Positions 34,684-43,648 of a stretch of DNA of 64,000 nt are shown here, one piece after another. The stretch covers positions 289,085 to 353,084 of the forward strand of contig NZ_BBXC01000007.1 in NCBI RefSeq assembly GCF_001570525.1. Direction: 5' to 3'. A model generated the notes under the pieces. The model was not told the DNA's origin and made no database searches. It was given only the letters and a program-made list of their open reading frames with translations. A program made the translations under genes and the position numbers. The stretch is from Herbidospora sakaeratensis (GTDB lineage: Bacteria; Actinomycetota; Actinomycetes; Streptosporangiales; Streptosporangiaceae). Each line of letters starts with the position of its first letter. Position 1 is the stretch's first letter.

Positions 34684-36263
34684 CGCAGTTCCTTCCTGAC
34701 GAGCAGCGCCTCGGCGCCGAGACCACGGGCCCGGGCCCCGGAGAGGAACTCGGCGACCTGCTTGAGCTGGTACGACTCGGGGGTGTAGCTGGTGGCCATG
34801 ATGTGCTGGAGCCAGTCCTCCTGGCCCATGGCGTACACGTAGGCCTCCTTGGCGCGCAGTTCCCCGGCGATGCCGAGCGCCTGTTCGGCGTTGGAGCCCG
34901 ACAACTTGCGGGTGATGGCCATCTTGCGCGGCACCGGCTGGGTGAACAGATGGCTGTAGAGCCAGGTCAGCGGCGCGCCGTCGCACTCCATGCCGATGAA
35001 GGCGACGTCCACGGGGCCGACGTTCTCGCGGATGCGCGCGTAGCAGTCGCGGTCGAGGCCGGAGGAGTCGGCGCCGACGAAGACGCTACGGCCGGCGATC
35101 CTGACCCAGTAGGTCGACTTGGCCCGGATGTCGAGGTCGCAGTGCTCGCCTAGGAACGGGGTCGCGACGATCGAGCCGCCCTCGAAGGGGATCTCGTCGT
35201 AGTCGTCGACCTCCTTGACCGTGAACCCGGCCGCCTCCAGCATCAGCCGCAGCGACGGGTCCTGCCGGTGGCCGCCGCCGTTGCGGGGCACGACCACGAC
35301 GCCCAGCTTGTGCCGGATCTGGAGCAGTGACTCCAGCACGATGTGGTCCTGGTGGCCGTGGGTGATCAGGCAGTAGTCGAGGTGGTCGGGCAGGTCGACG
35401 TAGGTGAACCGGTCGCCGGTGCCGCTGTCCGAGCTGATCAGCGGGTCGACGATCACCGACGTCGACGGGCTCTGCAGCACCAGGCAGGCGTGGCCGTAGT
35501 AGCGGATCCGGCCGCCCTCGCCGAGGTTGCGGTCGCGGGGCAGGCGGGGGTCGTCGGTGAGGAGGGTGCGCAGCGTGCGGGCCGTCGCGTCGTCGCCGAC
35601 CTGGAGGAACTCCCGGATCTCGGAGAACGGGCGGGGCTTGTCGCGCAGCGCGAAGAACGCGTCGATGCCGGGGTGGGCCAGCGCCAGCGGCAACTGGACG
35701 TGGCCCGGCTCGGGCAGCCGCGGCGTGCTCAGGATGAACGGCGGCTCCGAACCGTCGTCGAGGGACAGGTCGATCGACTGGCGCGACTCGCGGTGGTAGT
35801 CCGAGCGGTAGAGCAGCGGCTCCATGAACCGCAACGAGGGGGCGTGGTCGAGGTCGTACACGAGCTCGGTCAGGCCGCGCAGCTCCGGGGGGAGCTGGGC
35901 GTAGAGCGGGGTCAGGTCGTAGCCGGTCGCCTGGGCCCGGATCATGGCCTCCGCGCTCTTGACGGCCTCGGCCAGGGCGAGCGGGGCCCGGTTCGCCGAC
36001 CGGATCTCCTCGGTCAGGGCGCGCACCTCCGCCAGCCGCGCCCGGTCGACGTTGACGAAGAAGCCGCCCTTCATCTTGGGGTTGGCGACGGCGGCGGCGT
36101 GGACGTCGGGCTGCTGGAGGTAGGAGTCGAGCATCGGCAGTTGCAGGTTGGCCAGGTTCATGGCGCCCGCGACCGGCGCCAGCGTGTGCAACCACGCCGC
36201 GAACCGGTCGACCAGGCCCTGGATCCGGACGTTCGGTCGCACGTAGAGGTCTTCGCCGTTCAT
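34677..36263 (-). CDS. CmlA-type diiron beta-hydroxylase of carrier-bound amino acids
   Basis: A 528-aa protein, nearly the length of CmlA (about 532 aa). The N-terminal domain has VRPNVRIQGLVDRFAAW, AMNLANLQLPMLDSYL and HAAAVANPKMKGGFF, recognisable CmlA-family features. The C-terminal half is a metallo-beta-lactamase fold with metal motif LITHGHQDH near residue 300 and further ligands around GEHCDLD and VFVGADSSG. CmlA-type enzymes use a non-haem diiron centre to beta-hydroxylate an aminoacyl group held on a T domain. The start overlaps the NRPS stop by 4 bp. The target may be the free A-T protein (valine-like) or one of the Asn-like modules. Confidence 0.8.
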   Translation of the reverse strand: MNGEDLYVRPNVRIQGLVDRFAAWLHTLAPVAGAMNLANLQLPMLDSYLQQPDVHAAAVANPKMKGGFFVNVDRARLAEVRALTEEIRSANRAPLALAEAVKSAEAMIRAQATGYDLTPLYAQLPPELRGLTELVYDLDHAPSLRFMEPLLYRSDYHRESRQSIDLSLDDGSEPPFILSTPRLPEPGHVQLPLALAHPGIDAFFALRDKPRPFSEIREFLQVGDDATARTLRTLLTDDPRLPRDRNLGEGGRIRYYGHACLVLQSPSTSVIVDPLISSDSGTGDRFTYVDLPDHLDYCLITHGHQDHIVLESLLQIRHKLGVVVVPRNGGGHRQDPSLRLMLEAAGFTVKEVDDYDEIPFEGGSIVATPFLGEHCDLDIRAKSTYWVRIAGRSVFVGADSSGLDRDCYARIRENVGPVDVAFIGMECDGAPLTWLYSHLFTQPVPRKMAITRKLSGSNAEQALGIAGELRAKEAYVYAMGQEDWLQHIMATSYTPESYQLKQVAEFLSGARARGLGAEALLVRKELRW

Positions 36264-39200
36264 GACGCCTTCCCTTCCAGAAGCGCGCGGAGTTCGGCCA
36301 GGTGGTCGAGAGCGAGCCCGCGCACGGTGGCCTCGGCGTGCGCGTTCGGTGAGTAGGCCCAGGTCACGGTGAGGGCCCCGGTGCGGGCGGCGGCGTCCAC
36401 CTCGAACAGGCGGGACCGGCGGCCGGTGACGGCCCGCGCGGGGGAGGGGCCGCCGGGTGCGGGGGTGAAACGGTCGCCGCCGCGCCCGGCGTCGCCGGCG
36501 CCCGTGTAGTTGAACCTGATCTGCGGCTCGGGCAGGTCGGCGAGCCGGTCGCGGAGCACCCCGTGGCCGACCCCGCCGCCGGGGACGGCGCGCAGCGCCC
36601 GCGCCACCTCGGCGGCCTGGTCGTCGGCCTGGTCGGCCAGGCCCAGCTCGACGGGGTGCAGCACGGTGAACCAGCCGACCGTCCGCGAGACGTCGGGGTC
36701 GGCGGGGCGGCCGTGCGCCTCCACCTCGACCAGCAGCCGGTCGCCGCCGGTGCGGCGGGTGAAGGCGCGGACCAGCGCCGCGAGCAGCAGGTCGCGCAGC
36801 CCGGCGACCGGCCCGCCGAGGTCGAGCCCGACCGTGAGCTCCCGCTGGCCGGCCTGGGTGTTCTCGCCGTCGAAGTCGACGGGGATCGGGTGGTAGGGCC
36901 CCCGGTCCCGCCAGTAGGGCAGTTCCGCCGCCGCGTCGGCCGACCGGAGGCGGGCGGCCCAGTCGCGGAACGCGGTGGTCTTGGGCGGCGGCGCGGGTTC
37001 CCGGCCGGTCTCCCTCCTGCGGTAGGCCTCGTTCAGGTCGTCGACGACGAACCGCCAGGACACGCCGTCGACGGTCAGCCGGTGGGCCGCGACGAGCAGG
37101 TCGGCCGGGCCGGCGCCGCTCTCGACGAGCACGGCGGCGACGGCCGGGCCGGTGGCGGGATCGGGGGACAGCGCGGCGGCCTCGGCCCGCAGCGTCTCCG
37201 CCGCGAGTCCGGGGGCGACGGTGCGCACCCGCAGCAGCGGCCGGTCCTCGGCGGCGGGCAGGACCATCCGGCCGCCGTCGAGCCGCAGGCGGAGCATGTC
37301 GTGGTGGGCGACCACGTCGTGCAGCGCCCGCTCCAGCAGGCCGGGGTCGGGCGCCGGATCGACCCGCAGGTGCGCGATCTGCGGATATTCGCGCAGGTCG
37401 GCGCCCTCGTCGGCGAAGGCCAGCATGATCGGGGTGACCGGCACCTCGCCGGTCACCGGCCCCTGCTCGGCGGCCGAGCCCACGGCCTCCTCGGCCAGGG
37501 CCGCCGCCACGGCGGCGGGCGTGCGGCGCTCCAGCACCATGCGCGGCGTGACGGCCAGCCCGGCCCGGCGGGCCGCCGCGACCGCGTGCACGGCCAGGAT
37601 CGAGTCGCCGCCGAGGTCGAAGAAGTCGTCGTCGCCGCCGGCGCGGCCGACCCCGATGACCCGGGCCCAGACCTGCGCCACCAGCGCCTCGGCGCCCGGC
37701 CGGGGCTCGCGGTACGGCCGGGGCGCGGCCGCGCCGGGCTCCGGCAGCGCCCGGCGGTCGACCTTGCCGCCCGCGCCGAGCGGCACCTCGGCGATCGGCA
37801 CGACCACCGACGGCACCATGTACGCCGGCAGCCGCCCGCCCAGGAAGCCGATCACGTCGGCCTCCCCGTCGGCCACCACATGGGCGGTCAGCCGCCCTCC
37901 CGGCGCCGTCACCACGGCGTCCCGGACGGCCGGATGGGCGCGCAGGTGCGCCTCCACCTCGCCCGGCTCGATGCGGTGGCCGCGCACCTTCAGCTGGTCG
38001 TCGAGGCGGCCGAGGTACTCCAGGTCGCCGTCGCCGCGCACGACCCCCAGGTCGCCCGTCCGGTAGAGACGGGCTCCCGGCGGCCCGAGCGGGTCGGGCA
38101 CGAACCGCTCGGCGGTCAGCGCGGGCCGGTTCAGATACCCGCGCGCCACCCCGTCGCCGCCGATGCACAACTCGCCCGCGACACCCGGCGGCACCGGGAC
38201 GAGGGAGGCGTCCAGGACGCGCATGACGGTCCCGGCGATGGGCCGGCCGATGGGGACGACGGCGCCGGGCGCGCCGGGGCGGGCCTCGTGCACGCAGCAG
38301 CCGACGACGGTCTCGGTCGGGCCGTACTCGTTGACGAACCGGGCGTGCGGGGCGAGGGCGCGGACCGCCTCGACGGCGCCGGTCCGCAGCTGCTCGCCGC
38401 CGACGACGAAGGTCGCCACGTTGCCCGCGTCGGCGACCCCGCCGCGCAGCGCCTCCAGATGGGCGGGGGTGATCTTGAGGAGGGTGTACTCCTCGGCGGT
38501 TCCCATGGCCCGTGCGACGTCCTCGAACACGACGTCGCGGCCCAGCACGAGCGGCAGCAGCAGCGAGGTGACGGCCAGGTCGAAGGCGACCGACCCGGCG
38601 ACCACCGCGCCGTGGGTCCGGGCGGGGCCGTAGGCCGCCGCCGCCCAGGCGAGGTAGTTGCCGAGGCCGCCGTGGGTGACCATGACGCCCTTCGGACGGC
38701 CGGTGGAGCCCGAGGTGTAGATCACGTAGGCGAGGTCGCCGGGCGACACGGGCACCTCGGGGTCGGTCGCGGGCCGGGCGGCGACGACGGCGGCGTCGCG
38801 GTCGAGCAGCACCGCGCCCCCGGCGTCGCCGAGCACCTCGGAGCGGGTGATCACGGTGAGCGCGCCGCTGTCGGCCAGGCAGCCGGTCAGCCGGTCGCCC
38901 CGGTGGGCGGGGTCGAGCGGCACGTACGCCGCGCCCGAGCGCAGCACGGCCAGCACCGAGGTGACCAGCTCGGGGCCGGGCGGCAGGCAGACCGCGACCA
39001 GCGTCCCGGGCCCGGCGCCCAGGCCGCGCAGGTGGTGGGCGAGGCGGTTGGCGCCGGCGTCCAGGTCCGCGTAGGTGGTGACGCCGGCGGCGCACACCAC
39101 GGCGGCCGACTCCGGCCGCTCGCGGGCGTGCCGGGCGACCGCCTCGTGGACGGCGACCGTGCCGCCCGTCGGGCCGTGCAGGGACGATCCGGGGAACGCG

Positions 39201-42200
39201 GGCAGGGCGTCGCGCGGGTCGCCGTCGAGCCCTTCGGCGAGCGCCTCCAGCACCGACCGGTACATCGCGGCCAGCAGTTCGCCGTGCTCCCGGCCGATGA
39301 CGTCGGCGTGGATCGTCAGGTCGACGACGCCGAGCCGGAACACGGTGACCGAGAGCGGGAACTCGTTGGGGCTGTCGTCGATGCTGTGGTGGATGTCGAC
39401 GAGCTCCTCGTCGACCGACCGGAAGTCCAGGTAGTTGAACATCACGTCGATGAGCCGCCGGCCGCCCGCGAACTCGCGCTGCATGGCGGGCACGGGGAAC
39501 CGCCGGTGCGGCCAGAGCGCGATCTCGCGCGCGAAGACGTCCTTGACCGTCTCGCGCCACGTGGGGGCCGAGAGCCGGAACGCGAACGGGACGGTGTTGA
39601 GGAACATGCCCAGCACCCGGTCGGCGCCGCTCGCCTCCGGCCGGGCGTCGCACACCAGGCCGGTGAAGAAGTCGCGCTCGTGGGTGAGCGCGTTCATGAC
39701 GGTGAGATGGGCGGCGTGCAGCACGCTCTTGAGCGGCACCTCGGCGTCGCGGGCGAGCGTCGTCAGCTTGGGCAGCAGGTCGTCGAAGGCGACCTCGATC
39801 TTGTACTGGCCGCCCTCCCCGCGCCACGCGGGCGGCGGCTCGAACCGGGCCGCGCCGCCGACGACGCCCGCCCAGAAGGCGCGGTCCGCCTCGCCCGCCA
39901 GGGAGTCCCGCTCGGCGGCGACGAAGTCGGCGAACCTGACCCTCGGGATCTCGGGCGTGACCGGGTCCCGGCCCGAGACGAGGTCCTGGTAGGTGGTGAG
40001 CAGCTCCATCAGGAGCTGGTGGTAGCTCCAGCCTTCGAGGATGGCGTGGCACTCGGTGATCGTCAGCGCCCACCGGCCGGGCCCGAAGACGAAGGCGCGC
40101 ATCCGCAGCAGCGACGGCCGGGCCAGGTCGAACAGGGTCCGCCGCTCGGCGGCCATGAACGCGCGCACCCGGCGGTCCTGCTCGGCGGGGGTCAGCCCGG
40201 TCAGATCGGTCAGCTCGACCGGCAGCTCGGCCCGGTCGTGCACGAGCTGCAGGGGCTCGCCGTAGCCCGTCAGGTCGATCGAGGTGCGCAGCAGCTCGTG
40301 CCGTCCGGTCATCAGGGCGGCGGCGGCCCGCATGGCCTCGGGGGAGAACGGGCGGCCGTCGCGGATCTCGTAGGTCGTGGTGTTGAGGTAGTGGTTGGCG
40401 CCGTCGCCGGTGAGCATCTCGTACACCATGCCGGCCTGGACCAGCGACAGCGGATAGGCGTCCTGGACGCCGGCCGGGAGCAGGGCCCGGTCGGCCTCGG
40501 TGATCAGCGCGAACGGGGGCGTGCCGGGCTCGTCTTCGGCGTCGGGGCGGTCGGCGGCCAGGGCGGCCATCGCCGCGATCGTGGGGCGTTCGAACACGTC
40601 CTGCACCGACAGGTCGAGCCCGAGGTCGCGCAGCGCGCCGACGAGGGCGACCGCGCGCAGCGAGTCGCCGCCCACGTCGAAGAAGTTGTCGCCGGCCCCG
40701 ACCTCGTCCAGGCCGAGCACCGTCCGCCACACCTCGGCGACCCGGGTCTGCGCGCCGCCGCCCGGCGCGACGTAACCGGCGTCGAGATCGCGGTCGTCGC
40801 GCGTCGGGGCGGGCAGCGCGCGGCGGTCGACCTTGCCGTTGGCGGTCAGCGGCAGCGCGTCCACGGCGACGAACGCGGCCGGCACCATGTGGGCGGGCAG
40901 CGACCTGGCCAGCGCGTCCCGCAGCTCACCGGGCGCGGGCGGCGCGCCGGGGTCGGCCGCCACGACGTGGGCGACGAGCGCGCCGTCGAGCAGGGTCACG
41001 ACGCAGGCGCGGACCCCCGGGCGGGCGGCCAGCGCCGCCTCGACCTCGGCCGGTTCCACCCGGTGGCCGCGCACCTTGACCTGGTCGTCGGCGCGCCGCA
41101 GGTACTCGACCGCGCCGCCCGGCAACACCCGGCACACGTCGCCGGTCCGATAGAGGCGGGCGCCCGGCGGGCCGAAGGGGTCGGGGACGAAGCGGTCAGC
41201 GGTCAGGCCCGGCCTGTTGTGGTAGCCGTGGGCCAGCTGGAGGCCGCCGACGTGCAGTTCGCCCAGGACGCCGGGCGGGACCGGGCGCAGGTCCTCGTCC
41301 AGCACGTACATGGTGGTGCCGGGGATCGGGCGGCCGATGGGCAGCAGGTCGCCGGTCTCCCTGCCGTCGGCGACGTGGGTGGAGTTGGCGACCGTGATCT
41401 CGGTCGGGCCGTACTCGTTGACCACCTTCGTGCCCCGCCAGCGGACGGCCAGGCGGGTGGCGAAGCCCTCGCCGCCGACCACCAGCGTGCCCGCCAGACC
41501 GGGGTCCGGCGGCAGCAGTTCGAGGTGGCCGGGGGTGAGCTTCACGAAGTCGTAGGGAGCGCGGGCGGCCAGCGCGTCGGCGAGCCCGGCGGCCTCGACG
41601 TCTTTCGGGATGACGGTGACCGGGCGGCCGAGCAGCAGCGGCGTGTAGAGGGTGGTGACGACGAGGTCGTAGGCGACCGAGGAGAACAGCGGCGCGCCGT
41701 GGCCCGCCCCGCCCGCGTAGTCACGGGCCGCCCAGGCCAGGTAGTTGGCCAGCCCGCCGTGGGTGACCAGCACGCCCTTGGGCTTTCCGGTGCTCCCCGA
41801 GGTGTAGATCATGTACGCCGCCTCGTCCGGCCCCGGGGCCGGAACCTCCACGGGCGGGCCCGCCCGGAACGCCTCCCGGTCGAGGGCCACGACCTGCCCC
41901 GGCAGCCGGGCGGCGTGCGCCGACTCCGACAGCGTGACCGTCGCGCCCGCGTCGACGAGGACCTCGGCGATGCGCTCGTCCGGATGCCCCGGCTCGACCG
42001 GGACGTACGCGGCCCCGGCCCGCCACACGCCCAGCAGCGCGGGCAGCAGCAGCGGCCCCCGGTCGAGGCAGACGCCGACGACGTCACCCCGGCCCACCCC
42101 GAGCCCGATGAGACGGCGGGCCACCGCGTCGGCGCGCCCGTCCAGGTCGGCGTAGGAGACCGTCTCGCCCGCGCACCGCACGGCCGGGGCGTCGGGGGCG

Positions 42201-43648
42201 CGCCGGGCGTGCGCCGCGACCGCGGCCTCCACCGACGGGTGGCGGGGGAGCGGCGGGCCGCCGTCTCCGGCGCGGAGCAGGGCGTGCCGGTCGCCCTCGG
42301 TCATCGCGGTGAGCTCGGACACCCTGACGCCGGGGTCGGCGGCGATCAGGTCGAGAACACGCAGGTAACCGGCGGTCAGCCGGTCGGCCGTGGCCCGGTC
42401 GAACAGCGCGCCGGCGTAGCCGAGCCCGCCGAGGAGGGAGCCGTCGGGGCGTTCGGCGAGCTGGAGGGTCAGGTCGAACTTGGCCACGCCGCCGCCGGTC
42501 TCCAGCTGCTCCCAGGGCCCGCCGCCGGCGCCCGCTCCTTCGAGCAGGTCGAACATGACCTGGAAGAGCGGGGTGCGGGCGGCGTCCATGAGCAGGTGCA
42601 GCGGCACCTCCTGGTGGTCGAGCGCGCCGAGCAGGAAGGCCCTGCCGTCGTCGAGCAGGTCGGCGAAAGAAGGGTCGCCCTCCCATCGGGCTCGCAGCAC
42701 CAGCGTGTTGAGCAGCAGCCCCACCAGGTCCTGTTCGTGCGGGCGGCTTCTGGCCGCCATCGCCGTGCCGACCGCGACGTCGCGGCGGCCCGCCCGGCCC
42801 GCGAGCAGCACCTGGTACGCCGTCAGCAGCACCGTGAACAGCGTGGTCCCGGCCTCGGCGGCGACGGCGCGCAGCGCGGCGGTCCGGGCGGCGGACAGCT
42901 CGAAGACCACCTCGTCGCCCGCCCAGTCGCGGACGGCCGCGCGGGGCCGGTCGGAGGGGAGGTCGAGCGGGGTGATCCCGTCGAGCGCCGCCCGCCAGTG
43001 GGCCAGCGCGCGCTCCAGGCCCGGCCCGGCCACCCGGCCGCGCTGCCAGGCGGCGTGGTCGGCGTACTGGACGGACAGGGGGCGGAGCCCGGCGGGCACG
43101 CCGGTGGCCTTCTCCCGGTAGAGGGCCGCCAGCTCCTCGACGAGGATCCCGAGCGAGCGGTTGTCGCAGGCGATGTGGTGCAGCACGAGGCTGAGCACGT
43201 GCTCGCCGGGCCCGATGGAGAACAGGCGGGCCCGAAGCGGGTGGTCGGTCTCCACGTCGATCGGCGCGGCGGCCTCGGCGGCCAGCGCGGCGGGAAGGTC
43301 GCCGACGGGCTCGGCCGGCAGCGTGAGCCGCGGCGGCGGGTCGATCACCTGGACCGGCTGGGCGCCGGCCAGGGCGTACCTGGTGCGGAGGATCTCGTGC
43401 CGGGCGACCAGGGCGGTCAGGGCCGCACCCAGCGCCGCCTCGTCGACGGGCCCGGGCAGCCGCAGCGCCAGCGGGACCAGGTACTCGGGGCTGTCGGGGG
43501 CCAGGCGGCTCAGGAACCACAACCGCTCCTGGCCGAACGAGAGCGGCAGCGGGCCGGTCCGGTCGGCGGCCGGGACGCCGGCGCGCCGCCGTCCGCCGCC
43601 GGAGAGCCGCAGCCGGATCAGCTCCTCGCGTGAGATGTCGATGGTCAT
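36260..43648 (-). CDS. NRPS, two modules plus terminal E-like domain (C-A-T-C-A-T-E*)
   Basis: 2462 aa. C1 carries HHIACDN near 158. A1 has YTSGSTGKPKG near 617 and pocket DLTKVGEVA(K); T1 has NFFDVGGDSLRAV near 990. C2 has CHAILEGWS near 1197 instead of HHxxxDGWS. A2 is near 1644 with pocket DLTKVGEVG(K); T2 has DDFFDLGGDSILAV near 2010. Both pockets match published Asn codes (DLTKxGEVGK). The last 410 residues resemble an epimerisation domain (DVSRTVGWFT, RFNYTG), but the catalytic HHxxxDG reads HRLTVDG and the first motif lacks QRWF. No thioesterase follows. The protein accepts from the three-module NRPS upstream and should add two Asn-type residues. Confidence 0.92.
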   Translation of the reverse strand: MTIDISREELIRLRLSGGGRRRAGVPAADRTGPLPLSFGQERLWFLSRLAPDSPEYLVPLALRLPGPVDEAALGAALTALVARHEILRTRYALAGAQPVQVIDPPPRLTLPAEPVGDLPAALAAEAAAPIDVETDHPLRARLFSIGPGEHVLSLVLHHIACDNRSLGILVEELAALYREKATGVPAGLRPLSVQYADHAAWQRGRVAGPGLERALAHWRAALDGITPLDLPSDRPRAAVRDWAGDEVVFELSAARTAALRAVAAEAGTTLFTVLLTAYQVLLAGRAGRRDVAVGTAMAARSRPHEQDLVGLLLNTLVLRARWEGDPSFADLLDDGRAFLLGALDHQEVPLHLLMDAARTPLFQVMFDLLEGAGAGGGPWEQLETGGGVAKFDLTLQLAERPDGSLLGGLGYAGALFDRATADRLTAGYLRVLDLIAADPGVRVSELTAMTEGDRHALLRAGDGGPPLPRHPSVEAAVAAHARRAPDAPAVRCAGETVSYADLDGRADAVARRLIGLGVGRGDVVGVCLDRGPLLLPALLGVWRAGAAYVPVEPGHPDERIAEVLVDAGATVTLSESAHAARLPGQVVALDREAFRAGPPVEVPAPGPDEAAYMIYTSGSTGKPKGVLVTHGGLANYLAWAARDYAGGAGHGAPLFSSVAYDLVVTTLYTPLLLGRPVTVIPKDVEAAGLADALAARAPYDFVKLTPGHLELLPPDPGLAGTLVVGGEGFATRLAVRWRGTKVVNEYGPTEITVANSTHVADGRETGDLLPIGRPIPGTTMYVLDEDLRPVPPGVLGELHVGGLQLAHGYHNRPGLTADRFVPDPFGPPGARLYRTGDVCRVLPGGAVEYLRRADDQVKVRGHRVEPAEVEAALAARPGVRACVVTLLDGALVAHVVAADPGAPPAPGELRDALARSLPAHMVPAAFVAVDALPLTANGKVDRRALPAPTRDDRDLDAGYVAPGGGAQTRVAEVWRTVLGLDEVGAGDNFFDVGGDSLRAVALVGALRDLGLDLSVQDVFERPTIAAMAALAADRPDAEDEPGTPPFALITEADRALLPAGVQDAYPLSLVQAGMVYEMLTGDGANHYLNTTTYEIRDGRPFSPEAMRAAAALMTGRHELLRTSIDLTGYGEPLQLVHDRAELPVELTDLTGLTPAEQDRRVRAFMAAERRTLFDLARPSLLRMRAFVFGPGRWALTITECHAILEGWSYHQLLMELLTTYQDLVSGRDPVTPEIPRVRFADFVAAERDSLAGEADRAFWAGVVGGAARFEPPPAWRGEGGQYKIEVAFDDLLPKLTTLARDAEVPLKSVLHAAHLTVMNALTHERDFFTGLVCDARPEASGADRVLGMFLNTVPFAFRLSAPTWRETVKDVFAREIALWPHRRFPVPAMQREFAGGRRLIDVMFNYLDFRSVDEELVDIHHSIDDSPNEFPLSVTVFRLGVVDLTIHADVIGREHGELLAAMYRSVLEALAEGLDGDPRDALPAFPGSSLHGPTGGTVAVHEAVARHARERPESAAVVCAAGVTTYADLDAGANRLAHHLRGLGAGPGTLVAVCLPPGPELVTSVLAVLRSGAAYVPLDPAHRGDRLTGCLADSGALTVITRSEVLGDAGGAVLLDRDAAVVAARPATDPEVPVSPGDLAYVIYTSGSTGRPKGVMVTHGGLGNYLAWAAAAYGPARTHGAVVAGSVAFDLAVTSLLLPLVLGRDVVFEDVARAMGTAEEYTLLKITPAHLEALRGGVADAGNVATFVVGGEQLRTGAVEAVRALAPHARFVNEYGPTETVVGCCVHEARPGAPGAVVPIGRPIAGTVMRVLDASLVPVPPGVAGELCIGGDGVARGYLNRPALTAERFVPDPLGPPGARLYRTGDLGVVRGDGDLEYLGRLDDQLKVRGHRIEPGEVEAHLRAHPAVRDAVVTAPGGRLTAHVVADGEADVIGFLGGRLPAYMVPSVVVPIAEVPLGAGGKVDRRALPEPGAAAPRPYREPRPGAEALVAQVWARVIGVGRAGGDDDFFDLGGDSILAVHAVAAARRAGLAVTPRMVLERRTPAAVAAALAEEAVGSAAEQGPVTGEVPVTPIMLAFADEGADLREYPQIAHLRVDPAPDPGLLERALHDVVAHHDMLRLRLDGGRMVLPAAEDRPLLRVRTVAPGLAAETLRAEAAALSPDPATGPAVAAVLVESGAGPADLLVAAHRLTVDGVSWRFVVDDLNEAYRRRETGREPAPPPKTTAFRDWAARLRSADAAAELPYWRDRGPYHPIPVDFDGENTQAGQRELTVGLDLGGPVAGLRDLLLAALVRAFTRRTGGDRLLVEVEAHGRPADPDVSRTVGWFTVLHPVELGLADQADDQAAEVARALRAVPGGGVGHGVLRDRLADLPEPQIRFNYTGAGDAGRGGDRFTPAPGGPSPARAVTGRRSRLFEVDAAARTGALTVTWAYSPNAHAEATVRGLALDHLAELRALLEGKAS

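Noticed and set aside
36563-43633. Plus-strand open frame of 2356 codons opposite the NRPS gene
   Set aside because: Low-complexity Arg/Gly/Ala/Val-rich translation without domains; an antisense shadow of biased GC3 codon use in 36260-43648.
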